Positions 46,491-57,351 of a DNA stretch of 64,000 nt are shown piece after piece. This DNA is from an uncultured Prevotellaceae bacterium (GTDB taxonomy: Bacteria > Bacteroidota > Bacteroidia > Bacteroidales > Muribaculaceae). Numbering within the stretch: position 1 is the first letter of the stretch; every line of letters begins with the position of its first letter. The notes beneath the pieces were generated by a model, which was not told where the DNA came from, ran no database searches, and saw only the letters and a list, made by a program, of their open reading frames with translations. A program made the translations under genes and the position numbers. The stretch is taken from NCBI GenBank assembly GCA_937898675.1, contig CALEJB010000049.1:7614-71613 (forward strand), in the 5' to 3' direction.

Positions 46491-47096
46491 ATGAGAATCG
46501 GAATCTTTGGCGGCTCGTTTAACCCTATCCACACTGGCCACGCCATCATCGCTCAGCACATCATCAGCGCGGGCGCGGTGGATTGCCTGTGGATGATGGT
46601 GTCACCGCAAAATCCGCTCAAGTCGGGCCAAAAGCATCAAGTGAGCGATGCCGACCGCCTGCGCATGACCGAGATGGTGACATGCCCCATGGCTGGTGTG
46701 GAGACGACGGCATTTGAGTTTTCGATGCCGCGACCATCCTACACGATTGACACCCTCAACGCATTACAAGCCAAATTTCCCGAGGACGAATTTTATCTGG
46801 TAATCGGCGCCGACAACTGGGCCGTGTTTGGCCAATGGCGCAACAGTGACGAGATTTTGGCCAAATACCATCTGCTCGTATATCCTCGTTTGGGATATGA
46901 AGTGAATATCCCCGACAACTTGCAAGAGCGGGTCAAACTAGTCGATGCCCCCATCATCGAATTGTCCTCAACCACAGTGCGCGATAGACTTGCCAACGGG
47001 TTGGACATACGCTATTATGTCCCCGATGCAGTGCAAGGCCATATTGAGCGCCACAACCTGTACAGAGAAAACACATCAACAGAATCACATGAATAA
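46491..47096 (+). CDS. nadD: Nicotinate-nucleotide adenylyltransferase
   Basis: The 201-residue enzyme adenylates nicotinate mononucleotide in NAD synthesis. GIFGGSFNPIHTGHAII at the N-terminus holds the HxGH nucleotide-transfer motif (HTGH). WMMVSPQNPLKSG, FELVIGADNW-type sequence (FYLVIGADNWAVF) and the C-terminal SSTTVRDRLANG (ISSTxIR equivalent) complete the fold. Length is standard. It starts 7 nt after gmk and its 3' end overlaps the next gene by 8 nt. Confidence 0.96.
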   Translation: MRIGIFGGSFNPIHTGHAIIAQHIISAGAVDCLWMMVSPQNPLKSGQKHQVSDADRLRMTEMVTCPMAGVETTAFEFSMPRPSYTIDTLNALQAKFPEDEFYLVIGADNWAVFGQWRNSDEILAKYHLLVYPRLGYEVNIPDNLQERVKLVDAPIIELSSTTVRDRLANGLDIRYYVPDAVQGHIERHNLYRENTSTESHE

Positions 47097-47601
47097 ACTG
47101 ACACCCAACGAGCTGGCATTCATAGCCCTCGCCAATGAATACTGCCACAGCATCGAGCGCATCCAAGAGAACGAGTCGCGCGACCAGTTTGTGGCACAGA
47201 TGCTAAAACTGCTGCCGCGCATCTATATCACCGTGAGCGACATCGAAGCCGCCGACGAGGATGAGTACATCGACCCCGCACTCGAGGAAGATGTCTATAA
47301 CATCGTCCGCAGCCGCGTTGAACTCGTTATGGCCGAAGAGGACATCTACCTTGAGGTGTTTGTCGAAGACATGAGGTACAGCGACACGCCAGTATCGGCA
47401 TCAGTGTCTGAGAATCTCGCTGACCTATACCAGGAATTCTTCAACCTCATCCACGCTATTGAGGACATGCCGACCGAAGTTCAGCACGGGATGCTCAGTC
47501 AATGCAAGATAAACTTCATCAACTACTGGGGCCAGACCCTGTGTAACGTGATGCGTGCTTTGAACACGATTTTCTATGGCACTCCACTTGAACAAGACTA
47601 A
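47089..47601 (+). CDS. DUF5063-like conserved protein
   Basis: This 170-residue, all-helical acidic protein begins MNKLTPNELAFIALANEYC and includes LLPRIYITVSDIEAADEDE and LADLYQEFFNLIHAIEDM. The pattern fits the DUF5063 family, found mainly in Bacteroidota and of unknown function. No catalytic motif, signal peptide or membrane segment is evident. The start was chosen at the Met that overlaps the nadD end by 8 nt, giving translational coupling; a longer frame upstream lies wholly inside nadD. Confidence 0.75.
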   Translation: MNKLTPNELAFIALANEYCHSIERIQENESRDQFVAQMLKLLPRIYITVSDIEAADEDEYIDPALEEDVYNIVRSRVELVMAEEDIYLEVFVEDMRYSDTPVSASVSENLADLYQEFFNLIHAIEDMPTEVQHGMLSQCKINFINYWGQTLCNVMRALNTIFYGTPLEQD

Positions 47602-47626
47602 CCAATAACAACAATCATATTTCATT

Positions 47627-48931
47627 ATGGCCCAAAAGACAAAAGAACAGCACATTAACTCACTGCTGGAGTTTATCGACAACAGTCCGTGCAACTTTCT
47701 TGCAGTGGACGCAGTCAAGAAAATCCTCGTCAAAGACGGGTTCAAAGAGATAAAAATTGACGACAAACTGACCGCCAAGGCCGGCGACAAGTTATTCTTT
47801 ACCAAGAACGGCAGCGCTATCTTTGCCGTGAAAGTTGGCAAGAAAAAGCCAGCTGACAGTGGTTTCAAGATCATTGCCGCCCACAGCGACTCGCCGTGCT
47901 TTAGGATTAAACCCGCAGCCGAAATCCCAGGAGAAGGCGGCATTATGCGCCTGAACACAGAGGTCTATGGCGGCCCCATTTTATATACCTGGTTTGACCG
48001 TCCCCTGTCGCTGGCTGGACGTGTGCTGCTACAGGGCAAGGATGAGCTGCATCCAGTGACCAGACTCATCAAGATTGACCGGCCGCTGATGTGCATCTCG
48101 CATCTTGCCATCCACTTCAACCGCAGCGTCAACGAGGGCAACAAACTTTCGAAACAGAAAGACATGCTGCCCATCATTGCCAAAATCAACAATGATTTTG
48201 AATGGAAAAACATGCTTCTCAATCTCGTGGCCGATGAATTGGAGGTTGACGCCGCCGATATCGTGGACTTTGACCTGATGCTCTATGACGTGAGCAAGGC
48301 AAGCCTGTTTGGCCTGAACAACGAGTTCATATCGGCCGGCCGCCTTGACGACCTGAGCATGGTGCATGCCGCCATCACGGCCATTACCGAGGGCAAGGAC
48401 AAAGACGCTACGCTTGTCGCCGCCATCTTTGACAACGAGGAGACGGGCAGCGGCACCAAGCAGGGTGCTCATTCGCCAGTGCTTGGCAACATGCTGCTGC
48501 GGCTGGTCATGGCGCTCGGCGGCGACTTTGAGGACTTTGGGCGCGCCATCCACCGCTCGTTTATGGTATCGGCCGACAATGCCCATGCCTTCCACCCCAA
48601 CTACGCTGAGAAATATGACTGGACCAACCATCCATCGCTGGGCGGTGGGCCGTGCATCAAGATAAACGCCAACTGCAAATACATGAGCGACGCCCACTCT
48701 TCGGCCATCTTCAAGAGCCTGTGCCAGCGGGCAGGGGTTCCGTTCCAGTATTTTGTGAACCACAGCGATGTTGCCGGCGGCTCCACGCTGGGCAACATCC
48801 TTACCGGACAACTCGACATCGAGGGTGTTGATGTGGGCAATCCGCTGCTGGCGATGCACTCGGTGCGTGAGACCGGCTCGGTGGACGACCATGTGAGCAT
48901 GATCAAGGTGATGACGCACTTCTTTAGTTAA
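47627..48931 (+). CDS. M18 family aminopeptidase (aspartyl aminopeptidase type)
   Basis: The 434-residue dinuclear zinc peptidase removes N-terminal, often acidic, residues from peptides in the cytoplasm. Metal ligands and catalytic residues appear in order: IIAAHSDSPCFRIKP (His), SAGRLDDLSMVHA (bridging Asp), AIFDNEETGSGTKQGAHSP (catalytic Glu pair), SADNAHAFHPNY (Asp) and the C-terminal VNHSDVAGGSTLGNI (His). Length matches M18 enzymes. It lies 25 nt after the DUF5063 gene and probably ends the operon. Confidence 0.95.
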   Translation: MAQKTKEQHINSLLEFIDNSPCNFLAVDAVKKILVKDGFKEIKIDDKLTAKAGDKLFFTKNGSAIFAVKVGKKKPADSGFKIIAAHSDSPCFRIKPAAEIPGEGGIMRLNTEVYGGPILYTWFDRPLSLAGRVLLQGKDELHPVTRLIKIDRPLMCISHLAIHFNRSVNEGNKLSKQKDMLPIIAKINNDFEWKNMLLNLVADELEVDAADIVDFDLMLYDVSKASLFGLNNEFISAGRLDDLSMVHAAITAITEGKDKDATLVAAIFDNEETGSGTKQGAHSPVLGNMLLRLVMALGGDFEDFGRAIHRSFMVSADNAHAFHPNYAEKYDWTNHPSLGGGPCIKINANCKYMSDAHSSAIFKSLCQRAGVPFQYFVNHSDVAGGSTLGNILTGQLDIEGVDVGNPLLAMHSVRETGSVDDHVSMIKVMTHFFS

Positions 48932-48972
48932 TGGCACAATAGCACGGGGCGGAAGCCCGCCACACTGACGGC

Positions 48973-50838
48973 ATGGTAAGTTATTTGCAAGTTGAGGGTT
49001 TGAGCAAAGCATTCGGCGCCGATGTGCTTTTCGAGAATCTCACCTTTGGCATAGCCGAAGGCGAGAAAATCGGCCTCATTGCCAAGAACGGCACCGGCAA
49101 GTCTACCCTACTCGACATCTTGGCCGGTGTCGCCTCTCAAGACAGCGGAACGGTCATCTACCGCAACAACCTGCGTGTAGGCTATCTGCCACAATTGCCC
49201 GACTTGTCGGGCGCGCTAACCGTCATTGACGCCTGTCTGCATGGCGACGACGCGCAGTCAGAGGCCATTCGTGCCTATGAATCGGCGTTGCGCACAGGTG
49301 ACAGCGATGCAATGACTGCTGCGATCCAGGACATGGATAATGCGGCGGCATGGGACTATGAAGACCGCTTCAAACAGATTCTCACTCAGCTCAAAATCAC
49401 CGACTACAACCAGTCGGTCAAGCAGTTGAGCGGCGGTCAGGTCAAGCGGGTGGCTCTGGCAAAGCTGCTCATCGACGAGCCACAGATGCTCATACTCGAT
49501 GAGCCGACTAACCATCTGGACATTGACATGATTGAATGGCTCGAAAGTTACCTGCAACGCAGTCGCGCCACCTTGCTGATGGTGACGCACGACAGGTATT
49601 TCCTCGACAACATCTGCAACCGCATCATGGAGATGGACCAGCACAGCATTTTCACCTACAACGGCAATTACAATTATTACCTGGAGAAAAGGGCCGAACG
49701 CATCGAGGCGCAAAACGCCCAAGTGGACCGCGCCCGCAACCTGCTGCGCACCGAGTTGGACTGGATGCGCCGTCAGCCGCAGGCCCGCGCCCACAAGGCC
49801 CAATACCGCATAGACGCCTTCTATGACCTGCAAGAGCGCGCCCAGCAGCGGCGAGACGACGGCGAGGTGGAATTGAATGTCAAATCGGCCTACATTGGCA
49901 AAAAAATCTTCACCGCTCGCCATGTGAACAAGCGCTTTGGCGACAAGGTGATTCTTGACGATTTCAACTACACCTTTGCCCGCTACGAGAAACTGGGCAT
50001 CGTGGGCGACAATGGCGTGGGAAAGACGACGTTCATCAAGCTATTGCTGGATATCGTGAAGCCCGACAGCGGCTATTTTGACATCGGCGAGACGGTTAAG
50101 TTTGCCCACTACAGCCAGGAAGGCATGCACTTTGACGAAGACAAGCGCGTGATAGATGCCGTGCGCGATGTGGCTGAATACATCTACTTTGACGAGAAAA
50201 ACCACTACACTGCCATGGCGTGGCTGAATAAATTCCTGTTCGCACCTCAGGACCAGCAGAAACCCATTGCCAAACTTAGCGGCGGCGAACGCAGGAGGCT
50301 GTATCTGGCCATGGTGCTAATGACCAAACCCAACTTCCTCATCCTCGATGAGCCAACCAATGACCTCGATATCTCAACGCTTGAAATCCTTGAGGAATAC
50401 TTGACGCAGTTTAACGGCTGCGTCATCATCGTGAGCCACGACCGCTTTTTCATGGACCGCACCGTGGACCACACGTTTGTGTTCACTGGCAATGGCCACA
50501 TCAAGGACTTCCCGGGCAATTACAGCGAGTACCGCGCCTGGACGCAGCATCAAGAGCAGGAAGCGGCACAGCAGGCCCGAGCGACAGAACAGCCCAAACC
50601 CAAGACAAATACCTGGGCCAGGAAAGACAATGTCAAGAAATTGAGTTACAAGGAAGAACGCGAACTTGAGCAACTCAATGCCGACATGGAAGCGCTCAAC
50701 AAAGAAAAAGCCGAACTGGACGCGCTGTTTGCCAGCGGCGAGACACTGACCGATGTTGCCGAAAAAGCCGCGCGATACCAGCAAGTCAAGGACCTGCTTG
50801 ACGAAAAAGAAATGCGCTGGCTGGAACTATCAAGCTGA
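48973..50838 (+). CDS. ABC-F family ATPase (Uup-like)
   Basis: The 621-residue protein has two ABC domains and no membrane segment. The first has AKNGTGKSTLLDILAG and LSGGQVKRVALAKLL with LDEPTNHLDIDMIEW; the second has GDNGVGKTTFIKLLLD and LSGGERRRLYLAMVLMTKP with LDEPTNDLDISTLEI. A linker of about 80 residues and a C-terminal Glu/Lys coiled coil (about 550-621) make it Uup-like. ABC-F proteins act on the ribosome during translation, and Uup is also linked to ribosome assembly and DNA transposition tolerance. It starts 41 nt after the M18 gene. Confidence 0.93.
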   Translation: MVSYLQVEGLSKAFGADVLFENLTFGIAEGEKIGLIAKNGTGKSTLLDILAGVASQDSGTVIYRNNLRVGYLPQLPDLSGALTVIDACLHGDDAQSEAIRAYESALRTGDSDAMTAAIQDMDNAAAWDYEDRFKQILTQLKITDYNQSVKQLSGGQVKRVALAKLLIDEPQMLILDEPTNHLDIDMIEWLESYLQRSRATLLMVTHDRYFLDNICNRIMEMDQHSIFTYNGNYNYYLEKRAERIEAQNAQVDRARNLLRTELDWMRRQPQARAHKAQYRIDAFYDLQERAQQRRDDGEVELNVKSAYIGKKIFTARHVNKRFGDKVILDDFNYTFARYEKLGIVGDNGVGKTTFIKLLLDIVKPDSGYFDIGETVKFAHYSQEGMHFDEDKRVIDAVRDVAEYIYFDEKNHYTAMAWLNKFLFAPQDQQKPIAKLSGGERRRLYLAMVLMTKPNFLILDEPTNDLDISTLEILEEYLTQFNGCVIIVSHDRFFMDRTVDHTFVFTGNGHIKDFPGNYSEYRAWTQHQEQEAAQQARATEQPKPKTNTWARKDNVKKLSYKEERELEQLNADMEALNKEKAELDALFASGETLTDVAEKAARYQQVKDLLDEKEMRWLELSS

Positions 50839-50854
50839 AAACGCCTTTTAGCCC

Positions 50855-52120
50855 ATGTACGGACTCGTTGACTGCAATAACTTCTTTGTATCCTGTGAAC
50901 GGGTGTTCAATCCCGCGCTCAACGGGAGGACGGTTGTCGTCTTGTCCAACAACGACGGATGCGTGATTGCGCGCAGTGCCGAGGCCAAGGCGGCGGGCAT
51001 CCCCATGGGCTGCCCAGCATTCAAAATCAAAGAGCACACCGACCCACGTCACGTGGTCATGCTATCGGCCCGGCACATTTTGTATCATGACATGTCAAAC
51101 AGGGTGATGAATATATTGGGGAACGAGTTTGAAAACCTGCAGGTATATTCAGTTGACGAGGCATTTTTCAGGCTGCCGAATAGTGATGTTGAAACCCACC
51201 ATCAAACTATGGCTGATTTGGCCAAGAAAATCCGCCAGTATGTAGGCATCCCCGTCAGCATAGGCTTTGCCCCGACAAAAACGCTGGCTAAGGTCGCCAA
51301 CCACATCGCCAAGCGCGACAAGCGCATTACCGACGGAGTGTATTGGCTCGTCAGGCCCGAGGCCATCGACATTATCCTGCAACGCACAGCCATTGAGGAT
51401 GTGTGGGGCATCGGGCGGCGGCTATCGGCATCACTCAAGTCACATGGCATTAAAACGGCAGCCGACTTTGTGAAAATGCCACCCTCGCTGGTGCGGTCAC
51501 GTTACTCGGTGACGCTTGAACGCACACAGCGGGAACTGATGGGAATTGACTGCCTTGCGGCCAATCCCGTGGACATTGCCCACAAGAGCGTCATGACATC
51601 ACGCACCTTTGGCAAAGTGATTACCAGTCGTAACGAGATTGCCGACGCCGTGGTGTCATTTGCCGAGAAAACCGCCCGGCACCTGCGTGACGAAGGCGGA
51701 ATCGCAGGCAGCATATTGACATTTATCAGCGGTGACAGATTTCGCGAAGACCTGCCCTATTACCAAAACTCATGCCAGTTGACGCTCGACACGCCATCTA
51801 ATGACGCAATGACCATTGTGCGGCAGGCATTGAGGGCGTTGAACCTCATCTGGCGCGACGGATTCGCATACCGCAGGGCAGGGGTGATGGCGCTTGACAT
51901 CCAGCACGGCGGCACCATTCAACTCAATGTGTTTGACACAGAGGATCACGGCAAACTGCGGCGATTGATGACCAGCATCGACGGCATCAATAATCAATAT
52001 GGCACCCGCTCGGTTAAACTTGCCCCAAGCATCCAACGCGGCGAATGGGCACCCAACCAATCCCATTTCCAAAATGCCAGCAAGACGCTGCAGTTCTACA
52101 CAGGGATAATAAAGCCGTAG
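50855..52120 (+). CDS. umuC: Y-family DNA polymerase, UmuC type
   Basis: The 421-residue translesion polymerase has GLVDCNNFFVSCERVFNP at the N-terminus (first metal Asp), VVVLSNNDGCVIARS, the catalytic VYSVDEAFF (Asp-Glu pair), PVSIGFAPTKTLAKVANHIA, and helix-hairpin-helix IEDVWGIGRRLSASLKSHGI. Features match UmuC rather than DinB (the SNNDGC motif is UmuC-type). It would copy damaged templates with low fidelity. No umuD-like LexA/S24 peptidase gene is adjacent, though UmuC normally needs processed UmuD. It follows the ABC-F gene by 16 nt. Polyvalent debris lies immediately 3'. Confidence 0.92.
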   Translation: MYGLVDCNNFFVSCERVFNPALNGRTVVVLSNNDGCVIARSAEAKAAGIPMGCPAFKIKEHTDPRHVVMLSARHILYHDMSNRVMNILGNEFENLQVYSVDEAFFRLPNSDVETHHQTMADLAKKIRQYVGIPVSIGFAPTKTLAKVANHIAKRDKRITDGVYWLVRPEAIDIILQRTAIEDVWGIGRRLSASLKSHGIKTAADFVKMPPSLVRSRYSVTLERTQRELMGIDCLAANPVDIAHKSVMTSRTFGKVITSRNEIADAVVSFAEKTARHLRDEGGIAGSILTFISGDRFREDLPYYQNSCQLTLDTPSNDAMTIVRQALRALNLIWRDGFAYRRAGVMALDIQHGGTIQLNVFDTEDHGKLRRLMTSIDGINNQYGTRSVKLAPSIQRGEWAPNQSHFQNASKTLQFYTGIIKP

Positions 52121-52185
52121 GACCTCGTCTCAAGGCAATTGCTGTTTCGGTTATACTGGAAACAAGCAAAACACCTCAAAACATG

Positions 52186-53415
52186 TCATAAAGGGCGCAG
52201 AAATATACAATACTTCCTAATAACAAATCTGGACACGGCGTCGCTGCGTTCAGCGAGGTCGCCAGCAAAGTCATCGTCAATCGCGCCGCGGAACGCCAGC
52301 ACATGGTTGCTTTCCAGGCCGTGCTTGGCCATCATGTAGTCGGTCATCTCCATGCGGGAGCGTTCCTTGCCGCCGGTCAGGTCGGCAATGGATTTCAGCA
52401 GCAGTCTCATCAGCATGCTGAAGAAGTCGCGCTGACGCATCAGTTCAAGGTAACGCTCATCCTTGAGCATCGCCTCACGCTCCGCCCTGCCCTTCGCGCT
52501 GTCGGTCTCTGCCGTGACACTCGCCTGCGTCGGGTAGTGCTCGCCGATGAAGTCCAGAATCCTATCCTGCCACGCCGCGTCAAGCCCGTCATGCCTGCCT
52601 TCCGCATCTTCCAAAGCCTTTTCAGCGTCAGCCATTTCATCGCCTTCGGTAGTATTCGCAGTTCCTGTATTATTTTTTTCGCCATTTCCTTGCACGGCAG
52701 CATTTTCTGCGCTACCTTTGTCCTCAGAAGTCTGAGGAGAATTTCCTGCTGGCGCGGTTACACCATTATCACGGCCGCTATCAACTCCACTGGAATCGGT
52801 GTCAGTTCCAGGCTCTAATGCGGGTCGGGTATAGACTTCAGGTTTACGGCGCGAGTACTTCTTCTTGAAGATACCCGCGCTGTTTACATTCCAGTAACTT
52901 CCGTCGCGCGACAGCTGGAAAAACAGCGTATTGTTGTGTTCATCTGAAAGCTCCAATAGGTAGGTTTGATTGTTGGCGACAACGCCGCCTTCCCTGATGG
53001 TGTCATAGTTCCTGGCAACGGTCTCTACAAATTCCTCAATAGACTTAAACCCTGTCCCTGGGCTAAGTATCTGCTGACCGTGACCTGCGTCAATATGAAG
53101 ATAGCCATATCCATGATTAACACCTTCATCATCAACACTGTTTTCTCCAAGACTTAATTTAATTGGCGCTGCTCTAAGTCCGCTCTCGACGGCTACCTCT
53201 CCAAATGTGGTGGTTCCATCTGACGACAAGACAAACGGAACGCCAAACTTGTTAACCTCGTCACTAAGTGGCGCATTTACTTCGGTCTGCTCACGCTCCT
53301 TGCGCGCCTGTTCATCAGCGGCGGCCTGCTCTGCCGCACGCCTTTCTTCATCGGCAACGCGCTGCGATTCCGCTTCGGCATTGGCCGCCGCATCCGCCTG
53401 CTGATGTTTCGCCAT
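52186..53415 (-). CDS. Decayed, rearranged second copy of polyvalent-protein modules
   Basis: A 409-codon frame remains open but appears to be debris. After an Ala/Glu coiled coil (1-45) comes a nuclease-like module (about 48-190) clearly related to residues 952-1098 of the giant protein: compare SDEVNKFGVPFVLSSDG and YWNVNSAGIFKKKY with SDEVDENGRQFVLTSNG and YWNINTAGIFKTSY. The shared linker SEDKGSAENAAVQGNGEKN follows, then IGEHYPTQASVTAETDS, matching AEHYPTQATVSALTDS of the large copy. The pyrophosphatase and nucleotidyltransferase modules that lie between these in the large copy are absent. The nuclease ARHG is AGHG here. The last 14 or so residues look like read-through into flanking sequence. 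It is probably not functional as a whole. Confidence 0.65.
   Translation of the reverse strand: MAKHQQADAAANAEAESQRVADEERRAAEQAAADEQARKEREQTEVNAPLSDEVNKFGVPFVLSSDGTTTFGEVAVESGLRAAPIKLSLGENSVDDEGVNHGYGYLHIDAGHGQQILSPGTGFKSIEEFVETVARNYDTIREGGVVANNQTYLLELSDEHNNTLFFQLSRDGSYWNVNSAGIFKKKYSRRKPEVYTRPALEPGTDTDSSGVDSGRDNGVTAPAGNSPQTSEDKGSAENAAVQGNGEKNNTGTANTTEGDEMADAEKALEDAEGRHDGLDAAWQDRILDFIGEHYPTQASVTAETDSAKGRAEREAMLKDERYLELMRQRDFFSMLMRLLLKSIADLTGGKERSRMEMTDYMMAKHGLESNHVLAFRGAIDDDFAGDLAERSDAVSRFVIRKYCIFLRPL
52673..52731 (+). repeat. 59-bp block shared with 3187-3245
   Basis: Second copy of the linker-encoding block, 52 of 59 positions identical by manual alignment. Several of the seven differences preserve the promoter elements it carries on the plus strand. 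Confidence 0.75.
52690..52720 (+). promoter_or_regulatory. Antisense promoter in the second polyvalent copy (TTG-N20-TACCTTTG)
   Basis: TTG at 52690-52692, a 20-nt spacer and TACCTTTG at 52713-52720 repeat exactly the arrangement in the first copy. A transcript would cross the nuclease-like module in antisense and could end at the hairpin near 53.85 kb. Confidence 0.5.
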
Positions 53416-53469
53416 TACGGCTTCATGCTCCGCCTTGACGGCATCCCACTTCGACCGCTCAAGAACGAA

Positions 53470-53765
53470 GAGTCCATACCGGGGTCAAGTCCGTGGCGGC
53501 CGCTAAAGTCTAACATCGTGCCGTCAGGCAGCACATAACCGCCTCTCGCAGGTCATTCGTCACGCCGAACTTTTTCTTCGCCGCATCAAAAATCACGTCC
53601 GACGAAACTTTTCCGCCTACTCCGCTGGCTGGTTCTGGAACTTTTTGTAATATCGCCTTTACGCGCCCGTTCTCCGCATCCAGCACCCGCTGGCCTTCCT
53701 CAACGTCGTCACTCACCTCGATATCCGCCAGCGATGGTGCAAACAGATAATTTTTCAGTGTAAAT
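53470..53765 (-). pseudogene. Frameshifted upstream fragment of the polyvalent remnant
   Basis: Read leftward, one frame gives NYLFAPSLADIEVSDDVEEG to VIFDAAKKKFGVTNDLREA. A shift of one base is then needed to continue as GYVLPDGTMLDFSGRHG, a conserved stretch in phage and element polyvalent proteins, and a second shift to join FVLERSKWDAVKAEHEAVMA and the 409-codon frame downstream. The frame opens directly after an in-frame TGA. Two frameshifts and a missing start show that this part is dead. Confidence 0.7.
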
Positions 53766-53839
53766 CATGGTCTAAACAAAAATCCGCCTATTCTGCAAAT
53801 TTCACGAGCATCAAGCAGAAAAATCACGCACAAAGAGAA

Positions 53840-53876
53840 AGGCGGTAAAGCCTTAATTTTTAAGACAATACCGCCT
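53840..53876 (-). terminator. Probable ppdK terminator hairpin
   Basis: AGGCGGTA pairs perfectly with TACCGCCT, and the 21-nt loop itself contains CTTAA/TTAAG that can extend the helix. On the minus strand it is followed by TTTCTCTTTG, 25 nt after the ppdK stop. Confidence 0.65.
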
Positions 53877-53900
53877 AACTTGTTGATATTCAATATTTCA

Positions 53901-56618
<2,718 letters not shown>

Positions 56619-56762
56619 TTACTAAACTTTGAATCTATAGTTATTACTAAAAATTTGTATTCTTGCGAGTTGCGGTTGCCACTGTTGTGCAAGCCGAGTG
56701 CAATGCCAGCCAGTTAGAGCATTGCCAAGGCGCGACCAACAGAAGTAGCCATTTACAGCCTG

Positions 56763-56770
56763 CAAAGGTA
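56763..56770 (-). promoter_or_regulatory. -7 element (TACCTTTG) for ppdK
   Basis: An exact consensus on the minus strand, 144 nt upstream of the start codon. A long leader would result. No clean -33 is seen. Confidence 0.45.
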
Positions 56771-56896
56771 GTAATTTTATGGAAAACTTGCGCACCATAT
56801 GCCACAAAAATGCACTTTTTTTATTAACAAGGTGTAACCATGATTGAAAAATGCGGTTTTTGGGAACAAATTGGGCATTGCAACGAAAAAAAGGTG

Positions 56897-56904
56897 TATC
56901 TTTG
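56897..56904 (+). promoter_or_regulatory. -7 element (TATCTTTG) for the 125-aa gene
   Basis: A TAnnTTTG match 41 nt before the ATG. Candidate TTG triplets lie 16 and 23 nt upstream, neither at the ideal spacing. Confidence 0.5.
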
Positions 56905-56945
56905 CAGTTTAGAAAATCGAAAACAACAAATATTACCGATAAAAT

Positions 56946-57323
56946 ATGGACAATTCAACCAAGAAGTTATTGCAAAACGACGCCAACGGGTTACTGACCT
57001 ATGAGTACATCGCCAATAACATGGGCAGCATCGATGAAGACATGCCTGCGCTGGTGGACAACATCATCGACAAAGACCTGACGGGCCAGTTTGTTGTAAG
57101 CACCGCGCGCTATCTCAACGCCATCGACCGTGAGAAGTATGCCGGAAGCATTGACCTGCTGGTCAAGGCCGCCATTGACAAGGACCGCGAGCGCGTGTAT
57201 CTGCCCGACCTCGCCTCGTCGTTGTGGGGTCCCGACTACAAGGAGCACGCCGAGAAACTGAAGGCCTCTGACGACAACTTCCGCCGCATCTACAAGCGCA
57301 TCTATCCCGCCGCCGGGCTGTAA
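56946..57323 (+). CDS. Uncharacterised 125-residue helical protein
   Basis: I do not recognise the family. The protein is predicted cytoplasmic: no signal peptide or membrane segment. It is mostly helical and acidic at the start (MDNSTKKLLQNDANGLLTYE), with DEDMPALVDNIIDKDLTGQF, FVVSTARYLNAIDREKYAGS and a C-terminal basic NFRRIYKRIYPAAGL. Codon use looks like its neighbours and it has its own promoter element, so it is very likely a real gene. The lipoprotein PPIase starts 28 nt downstream and may be co-transcribed, but that gives no firm hint of function. Confidence 0.75.
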   Translation: MDNSTKKLLQNDANGLLTYEYIANNMGSIDEDMPALVDNIIDKDLTGQFVVSTARYLNAIDREKYAGSIDLLVKAAIDKDRERVYLPDLASSLWGPDYKEHAEKLKASDDNFRRIYKRIYPAAGL

Positions 57324-57351
57324 AGACAAGGACAAATGAATAAATACTAAT

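Larger units (their letters stand above)
56619..56945. other. Divergent promoter region between ppdK and the 125-aa gene
   Basis: This 327-bp gap holds a minus-strand -7 element for ppdK with a leader of about 140 nt, and a plus-strand -7 element for the 125-aa gene. No ORF or RNA family was recognised. Confidence 0.55.

Noticed and set aside
46945..47088. Longer start for the DUF5063 gene
   Set aside because: The extra 48 codons lie fully inside nadD in another frame; the internal Met matches the family start.
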